Assembly (NCBI RefSeq): GCF_026153515.1
Contig: NZ_CP110644.1
Location: forward strand, 3,749,501-3,813,500
Length of the DNA: 64,000 nt
Source: Pseudomonas sp. KU26590
GTDB lineage: Bacteria; Pseudomonadota; Gammaproteobacteria; Pseudomonadales; Pseudomonadaceae
Direction of reading: 5' to 3'
Shown here: positions 54,028-62,006 of the stretch, in pieces
Layout: each line of letters starts with the position of its first letter
How positions within the stretch are numbered: position 1 is the first letter of the stretch
Translations under genes and position numbers: made by a program
Notes under the pieces: model-generated
Told to the model about the DNA's origin: nothing
Database searches by the model: none
Seen by the model: the letters and a program-made list of their open reading frames with translations, nothing else

Positions 54028-54415
54028 ATTCGGCAAGAGGTCGCTCCGTGAGGGTGGGCTGCATGTTCTAACGGCTGTAGTACCTCTGTTTCAATCCTCG
54101 ATGCTCCACACCTATCGTTAACCCTGACCGTGAACGTGGCTGAAACCCCAGTGGTTGCGGTCATTGCGTTTGTTCAATAAGCGCCGCGGCTCCTTCCTCG
54201 GCCCCCCGTCCCCATTTAGCCACTGAGGATTGACGCAAGGCAGGAACTACGCAGCCAGCCAATCGATTTCGCGGAGCCTTTGCGACAAGCCGATCCTCAT
54301 TCCTCAGGTCGGCGTGCATAGGCGCCGTGATCGCGACGTCATCTCCCCCAGCATCCCACGAGCAGTCCCGCCTGCAAAGACCGAGGTCGGTACAGCCAGA
54401 CTTCGCGAACTAAAT
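54028..54415. other. Intergenic region between the ATPase/nuclease gene and the left-type operator
   Basis: No supported gene. One plus-strand frame of about 60 codons is open but has no ribosome site or protein-like pattern. A terminator for the repressor-nuclease unit is expected but was not seen. Confidence 0.4.
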
Positions 54416-54456
54416 TAACCGCCGGTATTGACGATAAGGAAACCGCCGGTTAATTT
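54416..54456 (+). promoter_or_regulatory. Second operator region with early rightward promoter (PL-like)
   Basis: Two sites, TAACCGCCGGTAT (54416-54428) and AAACCGCCGGTTA (54440-54452), share the TAACC-N3-GGTTA consensus with the cI/cro region and the same 24-base spacing. Between and over them lies TTGACG-N17-TAATTT (54428-54433, 54451-54456), a good sigma70 promoter reading toward csrA and the recombination genes. Confidence 0.8.
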
Positions 54457-54516
54457 ACCTCCATCGAAGCGCGACTGGTTGCGCAGCGAAGGGCCAGCGG
54501 TCCGCCCTCCCTGGGT

Positions 54517-54525
54517 CGCTCTTTA
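54517..54525 (+). promoter_or_regulatory. boxA-like antitermination element in the early leader
   Basis: CGCTCTTTA, followed by AAAAACC, matches the boxA consensus (YGCTCTTTA). It lies about 60 bases downstream of the PL-like promoter, where a nut site is expected. A clear boxB hairpin was not found. The remaining leader up to 54861 shows no gene. Confidence 0.55.
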
Positions 54526-54861
54526 AAAACCAAACAGTTCAAAGGCCTCCAGCCAGCAAAAGGACTAACGCACCGAGCGTGGGCGATACCCACCTTGATG
54601 CGCCGTATCCGAGTAGCCCTGAAGGCCCAAACCGAAAACGTATGGAAAGAAATCAGCGCCCAATCCGCAGGTGGCGAGTAACAGCGGATCGAAGCGACTC
54701 CTTCAGCTAGAGCGTCCGGCACGCCGGCGTTTTGGCGAGGAACACATCCGATACAAACCCGCGATCGACGCCAGCAGCGGATCGCGGCCCTGAAAGCGAT
54801 TTCACTGATGCAGCCTGGCAGCAGGCTGCATTGGGAAACCACCGTCAGAAGGAACTTCAAG

Positions 54862-55065
54862 ATGCTCATCCTCACCCGCCGCCCCGGCGAAACCATCCGC
54901 ATCAACGACGACATCCAGATCACCGTCACCCGAACTCAGGGCCAGCAAGTCTGGATAGGGATCACCGCCCCCCGCGAAATCCAGGTGCATCGGGAGGAAA
55001 TCTACCAGCGCATTCAAGAGCAGCTGTCGGGCCCCGCCCAACCTGCGAACCAGCTGGCCTCATAA
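54862..55065 (+). CDS. csrA: CsrA/RsmA-family RNA-binding regulator encoded by the phage
   Basis: 67 residues. [51 protein letters not shown] aligns with RsmA along its length, including the N-terminal L-T-R-R and the [18 protein letters not shown]-binding strand. AGAAGGA precedes the ATG. CsrA dimers bind GGA motifs in mRNA leaders. It is the first gene after the early promoter, so it is made early after infection or induction and may reset host translation. Confidence 0.88.
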   Translation: MLILTRRPGETIRINDDIQITVTRTQGQQVWIGITAPREIQVHREEIYQRIQEQLSGPAQPANQLAS

Positions 55066-55118
55066 CCCCAAAGCGGCGCTCGTTGTGGCCGCTCAACCAG
55101 CTCGCCCAGGAGGCGACC

Positions 55119-55406
55119 ATGACTTACGAAATTATTGTGGAAGAGTTCGTCCTCGAGGTGGAGGTGACTCATTGCGAGAACACGCCGCCCCAGCCTGATA
55201 ACCGCGACAGCGACTGGGACTGCATGGGCACTCGCGAGCTTGATTACCTCGTGCTGGCAGGCATCACCTATGACCGCAACGGTAAGCCGCAGGACGTCCA
55301 GCCTCTGGATCTGCGCACCGTCGCCGCCCAGCACGACAACGCCATTCGCGTTGCGCTCTGGCACGAGATCGACAGCCGCACGCAGCGATCACGGTGGGCG
55401 GCATGA
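55119..55406 (+). CDS. Acidic early protein, unknown
   Basis: 95 residues from MTYEIIVEEFVLEVEVTHCENTPPQPDNRDSDWDCMG. AGGAGG sits a few bases upstream. It is strongly acidic at the N terminus; the end is YDRNGKPQDVQPLDLRTVAAQHDNAIRVALWHEID. Coupled to the next gene by ATGA. No family recognised. Confidence 0.65.
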   Translation: MTYEIIVEEFVLEVEVTHCENTPPQPDNRDSDWDCMGTRELDYLVLAGITYDRNGKPQDVQPLDLRTVAAQHDNAIRVALWHEIDSRTQRSRWAA

Positions 55407-55639
55407 GTACCGAGTCCAGCCACACAAAAGCCGCCGCCTTGATCGACACGGCCATCAGCACTCTGGCGACCGGGCATGCCGAAATGCACCTGGTCTACTC
55501 GAACGCCGCCTACACCGCGGTCAACGTCAGCCACGAGCTGCGGGCCATCACCGGCGACGAATTCAAACGCTACTGCGAGCGCATTCGCGACATCGATGCG
55601 CGCTTCATGGGCACGTCACACGCAAAGGAGTCGGCATGA
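55403..55639 (+). CDS. Small early protein, unknown
   Basis: 78 residues from MSTESSHTKAAALIDTAISTLATGH. Helical, with no recognised domain. Overlaps both neighbours by four bases in a chain of coupled short genes. Confidence 0.62.
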   Translation: MSTESSHTKAAALIDTAISTLATGHAEMHLVYSNAAYTAVNVSHELRAITGDEFKRYCERIRDIDARFMGTSHAKESA

Positions 55640-55860
55640 GCACTTCCATTGGCCAACCGCGTTTCAGTGAGCAGATTTGGGAGCTGCCGCAGCACTTGGC
55701 CGTCGCACCCGATCGCGTACTCATGGTGTTCAAGGGGCTGACCATGCAGGACGCGATGCGTGCTGCTGAGCAGGCCCACATTTCCAACCCAGAGGCCTGG
55801 AGCCGAAGCGCGTGGCTGTGCGGCGAATGGACCTTGGCGTATGAGGTGCGCAATGAGTGA
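55636..55860 (+). CDS. Small early protein, unknown
   Basis: 74 residues from MSTSIGQPRFSEQIWELPQHLAVAPDRVLM. AAGGAG lies eight bases upstream. The pattern resembles small phage proteins next to recombination genes, but no function is known. Confidence 0.62.
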   Translation: MSTSIGQPRFSEQIWELPQHLAVAPDRVLMVFKGLTMQDAMRAAEQAHISNPEAWSRSAWLCGEWTLAYEVRNE

Positions 55861-56056
55861 CTTCGGCGAAATGCAAAGCGCGATCAAAGACCACAAGAAA
55901 CGATTGAGGGCGATGTTCGGCATCGAATGCCCGGAATGCAAACGCCTTCGGCCACGCGCTTGCGCAACCATCATGCTGCCTCAGCAACGCTGCCGTGTAG
56001 ATGGCTATCGCGATCCCCGCCCTGAACTGACAGATGTGCAATGGAGTTCAGTGTGA
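55853..56056 (+). CDS. Small zinc-ribbon-like early protein
   Basis: 67 residues from MSDFGEMQSAIKDHKKRLRAMFGIECPECKRLRPRAC. CPEC plus a further cysteine pair (AC...RC) could bind zinc. It overlaps the previous gene by eight bases. Function unknown. Confidence 0.6.
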   Translation: MSDFGEMQSAIKDHKKRLRAMFGIECPECKRLRPRACATIMLPQQRCRVDGYRDPRPELTDVQWSSV

Positions 56057-56166
56057 GCCGGCAACGCGCCCGTCGCGCGGCGTACTGGCGCGGTTCGGCA
56101 GTCACCTTTCTTGTTTGCATTTTGTGGATGTTGGTCAGCGCCTACGCCCAGCACATCACACAGTAA
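56053..56166 (+). CDS. 37-residue membrane peptide
   Basis: GTG start overlapping the previous stop (GTGA). After a basic head (SRQRARRAAYWRG) comes one membrane helix (SAVTFLVCILWMLVSAYA). Such very small membrane proteins are common in phage early operons. Support is from coupling and topology only. Confidence 0.5.
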   Translation: MSRQRARRAAYWRGSAVTFLVCILWMLVSAYAQHITQ

Positions 56167-56221
56167 CCCCTTCCCCGTTTTATTGCAGCGCGCCGGCAAC
56201 GGCATGGCGCAAGGAGTAACC

Positions 56222-57109
56222 GTGTCCGCACCAAACACCGCCCCCGTGGCGCACGAGCAGCAGCTCAACCTCATTTCCCAAGCCGCGACCAGCACCAGCG
56301 CCCTGGTGCTGGATGGCGACAGCCTCGACAAGATGATGCGGCTGGCAGAAGTCATGGCCGGCGGCCGCGCAACGATGCCGAAACATTTCAACGGCAATGC
56401 CGCCGACTGCCTCGCCGTGGTGATGCAGTCGATGCAGTGGAAGATGAACCCCTTCGCTGTAGCCCAGAAAACCCACCTGGTGAACGGCGTCCTCGGTTAT
56501 GAAGCGCAGCTCGTTAACGCCGTCATCACGACCTGTGCACCGGTTCTCGATCGCTTGCATTACGAGTGGTTCGGCGCGTGGGAAAAGGTGATCGGCAAAT
56601 TCACGATCAAGTCCGGCGACAAAGGCGAGTACCGCGTGCCGGGCTGGAAGATGGCCGACGAGGAAGGCCTCGGCGTGAAGGTCTGGGCGACCTTCCGTGG
56701 CGAAGACGAGCCGCGCGTTCTCGAACTGCTGCTGGCCCAGGCACGAACGCGCAACAGCACGCTGTGGGCTGACGATCCGCGCCAACAACTGGCCTACCTC
56801 GCCACCAAGCGCTGGTCACGCCTCTACTGCCCCGACGTGATCCTCGGCGTGTACAGCCCCGACGAGCTGGAAGAAAGCGCCCCGCGCGTCCGCGATGTTT
56901 CCCCGGCCCGCAACACTGCGCCGGCAGGCCTGCCGCCCTACCCCGAGGCCAAGTTCGCCGAGAACCTGCCCAAGTGGCAGAAGTCTGTCGACGACCGCAA
57001 GTCATCGCCCGGGCACCTGATCGCCACCATCAGCAGCAAATACACCCTGAGCGAGCAACAGATCGAGCAGATCAACAACCTCGCGCCCATCGAAGGAGAA
57101 TCCGCATGA
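56222..57109 (+). CDS. recT: RecT-family single-strand annealing protein
   Basis: 295 residues from a GTG (MSAPNTAPVAHEQQLNLISQ) with AAGGAG five bases upstream; an ATG six codons earlier is an alternative. MPKHFNGNAADCLAVVMQSMQWKMNPFAVAQKTHLVNGVLGYEAQLVNAVI is the RecT core. It anneals single strands made by the exonuclease that follows. The stop overlaps the exonuclease ATG. Confidence 0.87.
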   Translation: MSAPNTAPVAHEQQLNLISQAATSTSALVLDGDSLDKMMRLAEVMAGGRATMPKHFNGNAADCLAVVMQSMQWKMNPFAVAQKTHLVNGVLGYEAQLVNAVITTCAPVLDRLHYEWFGAWEKVIGKFTIKSGDKGEYRVPGWKMADEEGLGVKVWATFRGEDEPRVLELLLAQARTRNSTLWADDPRQQLAYLATKRWSRLYCPDVILGVYSPDELEESAPRVRDVSPARNTAPAGLPPYPEAKFAENLPKWQKSVDDRKSSPGHLIATISSKYTLSEQQIEQINNLAPIEGESA

Positions 57110-58755
57110 AAATCCACAACGTCGCGCAGGGAAGCCCCGAATGGCACGCGCTGCGCGCCAACTACCACACCGCCTCGGAAGCCCCTGCGATGATGGGCGC
57201 TTCGAAGCAGTTGAAACGCACCGAGCTGCTGCACGCGAAGAAGACCGGCCTTGATCGTGATATCTCGTGGTGGGTGCAGAAGTACCTCTTCGACAAAGGC
57301 CATGAAGCCGAAGCCAGCGCGCGGCCGATACTCGAGGCCCGCCTGGATGAAGACCTGTTCCCCCTCGTCGGTACCGAAGGCGACCTGCTGGCCTCCCTCG
57401 ATGGCTGCACCATGCTGGGCGAGATCCTGTTCGAGCACAAAATGTGGAACGAGCAGCTCGCAGCCGATGTGCGCGCCGGTGAGCTGGACGCCCACTACTA
57501 CTGGCAGCTCGAACAGCAACTGCTCGTCGCGGGAGCCGAAAAAGTCATCTTCGTCTGCTCCGACGGTACTGAAGAGAATTTCGTCTCTATGGAGTATTTC
57601 CCCGTGCGCGGCCGTGCCGCGAAGCTCGTTGCCGGCTGGAAGCAGTTTAAAGCAGATCTGGCCGCCTATGAGCCGGGCGAAGCAGCGGCCGAGGCTGTAG
57701 GCAAAACGCCGGACGCGCTTCCGGCGTTGCGCATCGAAGTCACCGGCATGGTGACCGCCAGCAACCTGGAACAATTCAAGGCTCACTCGCTGGCTGTGTT
57801 CGCAGCCATCAACACCGACCTGCAGACCGACCAGCATTTCGCCGACGCCGAGAAGACCGTGAAGTGGTGCGGCGAAGTCGAAGATCGCCTGACCGCGGCG
57901 AAGCAGCACGCGCTGAGCCAGACCGAGAGCATCGACGCCCTCTTCCGCGCGATCGACGAGATCAGCAGCGAAGCGCGCGCCAAGCGGCTGGAACTCGACA
58001 AGCTGGTCAAGGCCCGCAAAGTCGCGATCAGGGAAGACATCGTGATGACCGCCGCGAAGTCCCTGCAGACGCACGTCGACCAGATCAACAACACGCTCGG
58101 CGGCAAGGCGCGGATGCCGAAGATCGTTGCTGACTTCGCCGGCGCCATCAAGGGTAAAAAGACGATCGCCAGCCTGCGCGATGCGGCGGACAGCGAACTG
58201 GCCCGGGCGAAAATCGAAGCCAGTCAAACCGGCGACAGAATGCGCACCAACCTGAACAGCTTCGCTGAGCTCGCTGCCGACTACGTGTTTCTGTTCAACG
58301 ACCTGCAGCAACTGGTGCTGAAGGAGAACGAGGACCTGGTGCCGCTGATCAAGGTGCGCATCAGCGAGCACCAGCGCGCCGAAGAGATTCGTCTCGAAGC
58401 GCAGCGCGAGCAGATTCGTCAGGAAGAGGCGCGGCGGCTGGAAAGGGAGGCGAACGAGCTCGCGGAGGCGGCAAACGCTGCGGGGAAAACGCAGACGTCT
58501 GCCCCTGCTGCCAACACGGCCCAGCCGCCCACGCGGCGCGTCACCTCCGCCGCGCCATCGGCGAAAGTCCCCCCGAAGCCGACCAAACTGGAAGCGAAGG
58601 TCACAGACCTGGAGGCGCTGGTGAAAGCTGTTTACGAAGGCCGCGCCCCACTTGCGGTGCTGACGGTGAACTGGGGAGCGCTGGACGACCTGGTGCTGAT
58701 TCAAGGCGATGCCTTCAGCATGGACGGCGTCGAGCTGCAGCAGGTGGCGGCATGA
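57106..58755 (+). CDS. YqaJ/lambda-Exo-type recombination exonuclease with a long C-terminal extension
   Basis: 549 residues. Residues 1-200 are the YqaJ nuclease: QGSPEWHALRANYHTASEAPAMMG, KYLFDKGHEAEASARPILEA, GTEGDLLASLDG (Asp) and EILFEHKMW (Glu-x-Lys), then YYWQLEQQLLV. The remaining 350 residues are helical (coiled coil, KENEDLVPLIKVRISEHQRAEEIRLEAQREQIRQEEARRLE), with a linker and a small C-terminal domain. Lambda Exo has 226 residues, so this one is much longer, a form found with RecT in other prophages. Confidence 0.87.
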   Translation: MKIHNVAQGSPEWHALRANYHTASEAPAMMGASKQLKRTELLHAKKTGLDRDISWWVQKYLFDKGHEAEASARPILEARLDEDLFPLVGTEGDLLASLDGCTMLGEILFEHKMWNEQLAADVRAGELDAHYYWQLEQQLLVAGAEKVIFVCSDGTEENFVSMEYFPVRGRAAKLVAGWKQFKADLAAYEPGEAAAEAVGKTPDALPALRIEVTGMVTASNLEQFKAHSLAVFAAINTDLQTDQHFADAEKTVKWCGEVEDRLTAAKQHALSQTESIDALFRAIDEISSEARAKRLELDKLVKARKVAIREDIVMTAAKSLQTHVDQINNTLGGKARMPKIVADFAGAIKGKKTIASLRDAADSELARAKIEASQTGDRMRTNLNSFAELAADYVFLFNDLQQLVLKENEDLVPLIKVRISEHQRAEEIRLEAQREQIRQEEARRLEREANELAEAANAAGKTQTSAPAANTAQPPTRRVTSAAPSAKVPPKPTKLEAKVTDLEALVKAVYEGRAPLAVLTVNWGALDDLVLIQGDAFSMDGVELQQVAA

Positions 58756-58994
58756 TCAGCTTCAGTCTGAACCCTGATGCGGAAAACCGGATCAAGTCCG
58801 CCGAACTGGCAGAGGCCGTAGCGGAGTTCGAGAGCCGCGGCGGGCAGATTTTCCAGGGGGAATGCTTCACGGGGAATCCGATCCCGCCGAAGCGACGGGA
58901 CTGGATTGATCCTGACACGGTGCTCAAGCGCAGGTCCCGTGTGTTGTCAGCGGCGGAGCGTGGCCGGCTTCAGCGGAGGGTGCGGGTGGTATGA
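58752..58994 (+). CDS. Small early protein, unknown
   Basis: 80 residues (MISFSLNPDAENRIKSAELAEAVAEFESRGGQIFQ). The segment VAEFESRGGQIFQGECF resembles short regulators of phage operons, and the C terminus is basic. Coupled by ATGA on both sides. No firm family. Confidence 0.62.
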   Translation: MISFSLNPDAENRIKSAELAEAVAEFESRGGQIFQGECFTGNPIPPKRRDWIDPDTVLKRRSRVLSAAERGRLQRRVRVV

Positions 58995-59146
58995 GTCAGT
59001 GCCAACCACGCGTCCTCTCCTCCCATACCGGTGAGACCGGTCGCGCCATCCAGAGCGCACACCGCGCCGCGCAACCCGACAGAACATCGCACAACCAAAA
59101 GCTCACTGCTAAGGGCTTCACCTGGCGTCGGGTGAAAGCGGCGTGA
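58991..59146 (+). CDS. 51-residue basic early protein
   Basis: MSQCQPRVLSSHTGETGRAIQSAHRAA... ending KGFTWRRVKAA. Its ATG overlaps the previous stop. Basic and polar, unrecognised. The chain of overlaps supports translation. Confidence 0.5.
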   Translation: MSQCQPRVLSSHTGETGRAIQSAHRAAQPDRTSHNQKLTAKGFTWRRVKAA

Positions 59147-59237
59147 GGCGGATTTTCAAAACGCCGCAGCGCAACAAAAAAGCGTCCCAACATCAACTCC
59201 CACCAAGCGGGCTTCGCGCCCAATCGGAGAAGCACGC

Positions 59238-59585
59238 ATGTCCACTCCAACCGATACCGCCGAATTCCTCGAAGAACTCAACGGCGGCGCGTTCGCCAGC
59301 CAGATCGGACACGCCTTGTCTGAAGTGGCCGCCGGCGTAGTCGACCACGGCAAGGTCGGAAAGGTAGTCATCACCCTCGACTTCAGCCAGATCGGCGAAG
59401 GCCAGATGGTGAAGATCAAACACAAGCTCGACTACAAGGTGCCGACCAAGCGCGGCACCCGTAGCGAGAACACTAGCCTCGACACGCCGATGCATGTCGG
59501 CTCCGGCGGCAAGATTTCGCTGTTCCAGGAAAAGCACGACCAGTTGTTCAGTCGTGACGAAGCGCCCATCAAACCCCGCACCTGA
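59238..59585 (+). CDS. Conserved phage protein of the recombination module
   Basis: 115 residues (MSTPTDTAEFLEELNGGAFASQIGHALSEVAAGVVDHGKVGKVVITLDFSQIGEG...). A well-folded looking beta-rich centre (KVVITLDFSQIGEGQMVKIKHKLDYKVP). It regularly precedes DUF2303 genes in related prophages. Function unknown. Confidence 0.7.
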   Translation: MSTPTDTAEFLEELNGGAFASQIGHALSEVAAGVVDHGKVGKVVITLDFSQIGEGQMVKIKHKLDYKVPTKRGTRSENTSLDTPMHVGSGGKISLFQEKHDQLFSRDEAPIKPRT

Positions 59586-59614
59586 TCCCCCCTTCCCCAC
59601 ACGAGACCTGTGAT

Positions 59615-60427
59615 ATGTCCCTGAGCAAAGAAGCGATTCAACTCATCACCGACACAGCGCTGGAAGCAACCGGCAAGGCGCTGCCGACCGCCACGCCGAC
59701 GGCGGTACTGCCGGAAGGCACCAAGATCGTGGATCTGGAGAAATACCAGGACGGCCGCAGCCGTTTCCGGGGCACCTATGCCACTCACTCGCTGGCGGAC
59801 TTCAGCGCGTATGTAACTGACCGTGCCGAGGCTGGAGCTCGTGGTTTCATCAATCAGGAAGAGATGAGCTGCGTTCTGCTGTTCAATCTCGGCAACACAT
59901 CAGCACCTGGCCACGCCGATGACCGCGCGTTGTTGAAGCTTAAGGCAACCGCCGGGTACACCGCCGCGCAGCAAATTGCGGGAAACCGTCTTGCGCAGAA
60001 GGACCTGAGCGACTGGATCGAGGACTGGCACCAGTACCTGACACCGGTTGACGAAGCAGGCACCGCGATTCCGATCGCCAAAGCCATCGCCGCAGTACGC
60101 ACGATCACCATCAAGGCCACCAGCGAGTCGGAAACCACGGTCGGCGAAACCAGCGCCAGCCGGAGTGCGATGGACCAGATCGAGGCGCGGAGCAAAGAAA
60201 CGTTGCCGGCGGCTTTGCAGTTCCATGTTGTGCCATTCGAGGGACTGACCGAGCAGCTCATCACGCTGCGTATCTCAGTCATTACCAGTGGGCCGGCGCC
60301 GGTCTTGAAACTGCGCTGGGTAGGCGAGGAAGTGCAGCGCGAGGCCATCGCTCAGGAATTCAAATCAGTGCTTGAAGACAAGATTGGCTCGGCGGCAAAA
60401 CTTGCGCTTGGCAGCTTCTCGGCCTGA
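59615..60427 (+). CDS. DUF2303 phage protein
   Basis: 270 residues. IVDLEKYQDGRSRFRGTYATHSLADFSAYV at the start and RALLKLKATAGYTAAQQIAGNRLAQKDLSDWIEDWHQYL in the middle fit DUF2303, a family confined to phage recombination and early regions. The biochemical role is unknown. Confidence 0.8.
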   Translation: MSLSKEAIQLITDTALEATGKALPTATPTAVLPEGTKIVDLEKYQDGRSRFRGTYATHSLADFSAYVTDRAEAGARGFINQEEMSCVLLFNLGNTSAPGHADDRALLKLKATAGYTAAQQIAGNRLAQKDLSDWIEDWHQYLTPVDEAGTAIPIAKAIAAVRTITIKATSESETTVGETSASRSAMDQIEARSKETLPAALQFHVVPFEGLTEQLITLRISVITSGPAPVLKLRWVGEEVQREAIAQEFKSVLEDKIGSAAKLALGSFSA

Positions 60428-60524
60428 CATGTAACGCAGGGTGGCATCGCAGCGGCGATGTCACGCAAACATAACTATGACCCTGCTTGTGCAGCCCCGC
60501 TGGCCAGGCGGGAGGGAGATAAAG

Positions 60525-60833
60525 GTGACGAAAGATGAACTGACGCAGATGCAGGCAGAAACTCTCGCTTTCATCCGCAGCTACATCCTCAAGCATGGCT
60601 ACTCGCCAACAGTTGCCGAAATGGCAAAGGCGACCGATGTTAACGGCAATGCAATCTCAGGTAGGCTCACCGCGCTGATACAAAAGGCGCGCTTACCAAG
60701 ACACTTGGTATTGCGCGAAGTACTAGACCCAGGCAATCCGGATCTAAATCGGACGGTAGTTGTTGAAATTTTCGGTTTCCAGTTCAAGCTCCAGCGCAGC
60801 TATATGCAGATCCAAGTCTACCGTAAGTATTAG
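60525..60833 (+). CDS. LexA-type winged-helix protein, C terminus possibly truncated
   Basis: 102 residues from GTG with GGGAG upstream. MQAETLAFIRSYILKHGYSPTVAEMAKATDVNGNAISGRLTALIQKA is a LexA DNA-binding-type winged helix. There is no S24 protease domain. The last 30 residues overlap the 3' end of the antisense PIN gene, so the original end may have been replaced when that pair inserted. Confidence 0.62.
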   Translation: MTKDELTQMQAETLAFIRSYILKHGYSPTVAEMAKATDVNGNAISGRLTALIQKARLPRHLVLREVLDPGNPDLNRTVVVEIFGFQFKLQRSYMQIQVYRKY

Positions 60834-61196
60834 TAGACTCTTTTCACTCAGCGCCAATATTGCCGCATCAGTCAGACCTAGCTGCATGAATTTAGAAGTA
60901 TTCATGACTTTCGAACTCACATCCGAAAGCTCAACCGAAGTTGACACAATTTCGCGGAGGGTGTCTCTAATTTTCGAACTGTGAGGTTCACTGGTCTGCC
61001 AAAGGAGATTACTTGCCTCTGTCAAAACATGCGTAGTGACAACCAACTGGTGTCCTTCCAGCAGGATCATTAACAAGTCGAAGTCATCAACATTAAAGCT
61101 ACTGCAACGCTTATGCGAAGAGATGAACGTACGATCATAAATACCAACTGCTAGTAAGATCAGCAGATTGGTATCTATCAAAATCCGACCCTTCAT
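60744..61196 (-). CDS. PIN-domain ribonuclease-like protein
   Basis: 150 residues. PIN acidic residues are visible: Asp8 in RILIDTNLL, Glu60 in HVLTEASN, Asp110 in LGLTDAAI and Asp127 in ILTVDLDL. Such proteins are RNases, often VapC-type toxins. It is in antisense to the early operon and downstream of a small partner gene (ATGA overlap). Distinctly AT-rich, as acquired DNA would be. Confidence 0.78.
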   Translation of the reverse strand: MKGRILIDTNLLILLAVGIYDRTFISSHKRCSSFNVDDFDLLMILLEGHQLVVTTHVLTEASNLLWQTSEPHSSKIRDTLREIVSTSVELSDVSSKVMNTSKFMQLGLTDAAILALSEKSLLILTVDLDLHIAALELELETENFNNYRPI

Positions 61197-61477
61197 TTAT
61201 CAAGCATTCTGTCTTTAATCGATTTTACTTTTCCATCAGAAGTAATCTTAACTATTTTATATTTTCTTTCTTTGATAAACCGCTGAGCAATAGACGCCAG
61301 AGTTCCAGGGGTCGCACGACTTTCCATGTGGCGGTCAAAACCAACGGTTATCAGCCACCCACCAGCATCATCGTCTTCAACCTCCTCGAGCAACACATTC
61401 TCAATCCTTTGGCCTTCAAATGATTCGTTCACGACACCAATCGCCAGACGGATAGCTTCTTTGATTTCTAATGACAT
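61193..61477 (-). CDS. Partner protein of the PIN gene
   Basis: 94 residues (MSLEIKEAIRLAIGVVNESFEGQRIENVLLEEVEDDDAGGWLITVGFDRH...). Acidic alpha/beta protein with a basic end (IKERKYKIVKITSDGKVKSIKDRM). It is first in the two-gene unit and coupled to the PIN gene, the usual antitoxin position, but it does not look like a known VapB DNA-binding antitoxin. Confidence 0.65.
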   Translation of the reverse strand: MSLEIKEAIRLAIGVVNESFEGQRIENVLLEEVEDDDAGGWLITVGFDRHMESRATPGTLASIAQRFIKERKYKIVKITSDGKVKSIKDRMLDK

Positions 61478-61600
61478 CGATACTCACCGCTCATAAAAGA
61501 AATGACGTTTCCAATTCTATCTTATCCAGCGGACGCGTGCGCTACTCCCAACCTATTCGCCACCGATTGGCGGAGGCCTGATCTTGCATGGAGCAAACCC

Positions 61601-62002
61601 ATGAGCCACATCTGCGCCTACGTGCGCCAGCACTACAACGTCCCGGCAGAAGTCGGGCGCCGGGTGATCGCCAAGGGTGAGCCCGGCATCATCCTCGCCG
61701 ACAGGGGCAACTACAGTGGCGTGGTGCTGGACAACGATCCGAAGAAGCGGATCCGCAACTACCACCCCACTTGGGAGATGCAGTACGGCGACATGGCCGA
61801 GAAGCTGCCACTCAAAAAATGGAAGGTGTTGCCCTTCGCGCTCGACTGGGATGAGCTGGACTGGAACCCCAGGGCTCGCGGCTATCTGACAGAGGTCTGG
61901 GCGGCAACTCGCAGCCAAGCGAAATACTTGGCCTACCGTGAGTTGGAGGAATGCTGCATAGATACCGGTGCGATGTGCTTTTTCAAGGTGCGCCGGGCCT
62001 GA
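61601..62002 (+). CDS. Conserved hypothetical early protein
   Basis: 133 residues from MSHICAYVRQHYNVPAEVGRRVIAKGEPGIILADRGNYSGVVLD, with GGAG eight bases before the ATG; an upstream ATG at 61502 would add 33 less conserved-looking residues. Small beta-rich domain. It resembles phage proteins found near methyltransferase genes. Function unknown. Confidence 0.65.
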   Translation: MSHICAYVRQHYNVPAEVGRRVIAKGEPGIILADRGNYSGVVLDNDPKKRIRNYHPTWEMQYGDMAEKLPLKKWKVLPFALDWDELDWNPRARGYLTEVWAATRSQAKYLAYRELEECCIDTGAMCFFKVRRA

Positions 62003-62006
62003 TCAA

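Noticed and set aside
54230..54418. Possible N-like antiterminator gene before the second operator
   Set aside because: The frame lies upstream of the early promoter, has no ribosome site and no arginine-rich N-type motif at its start.
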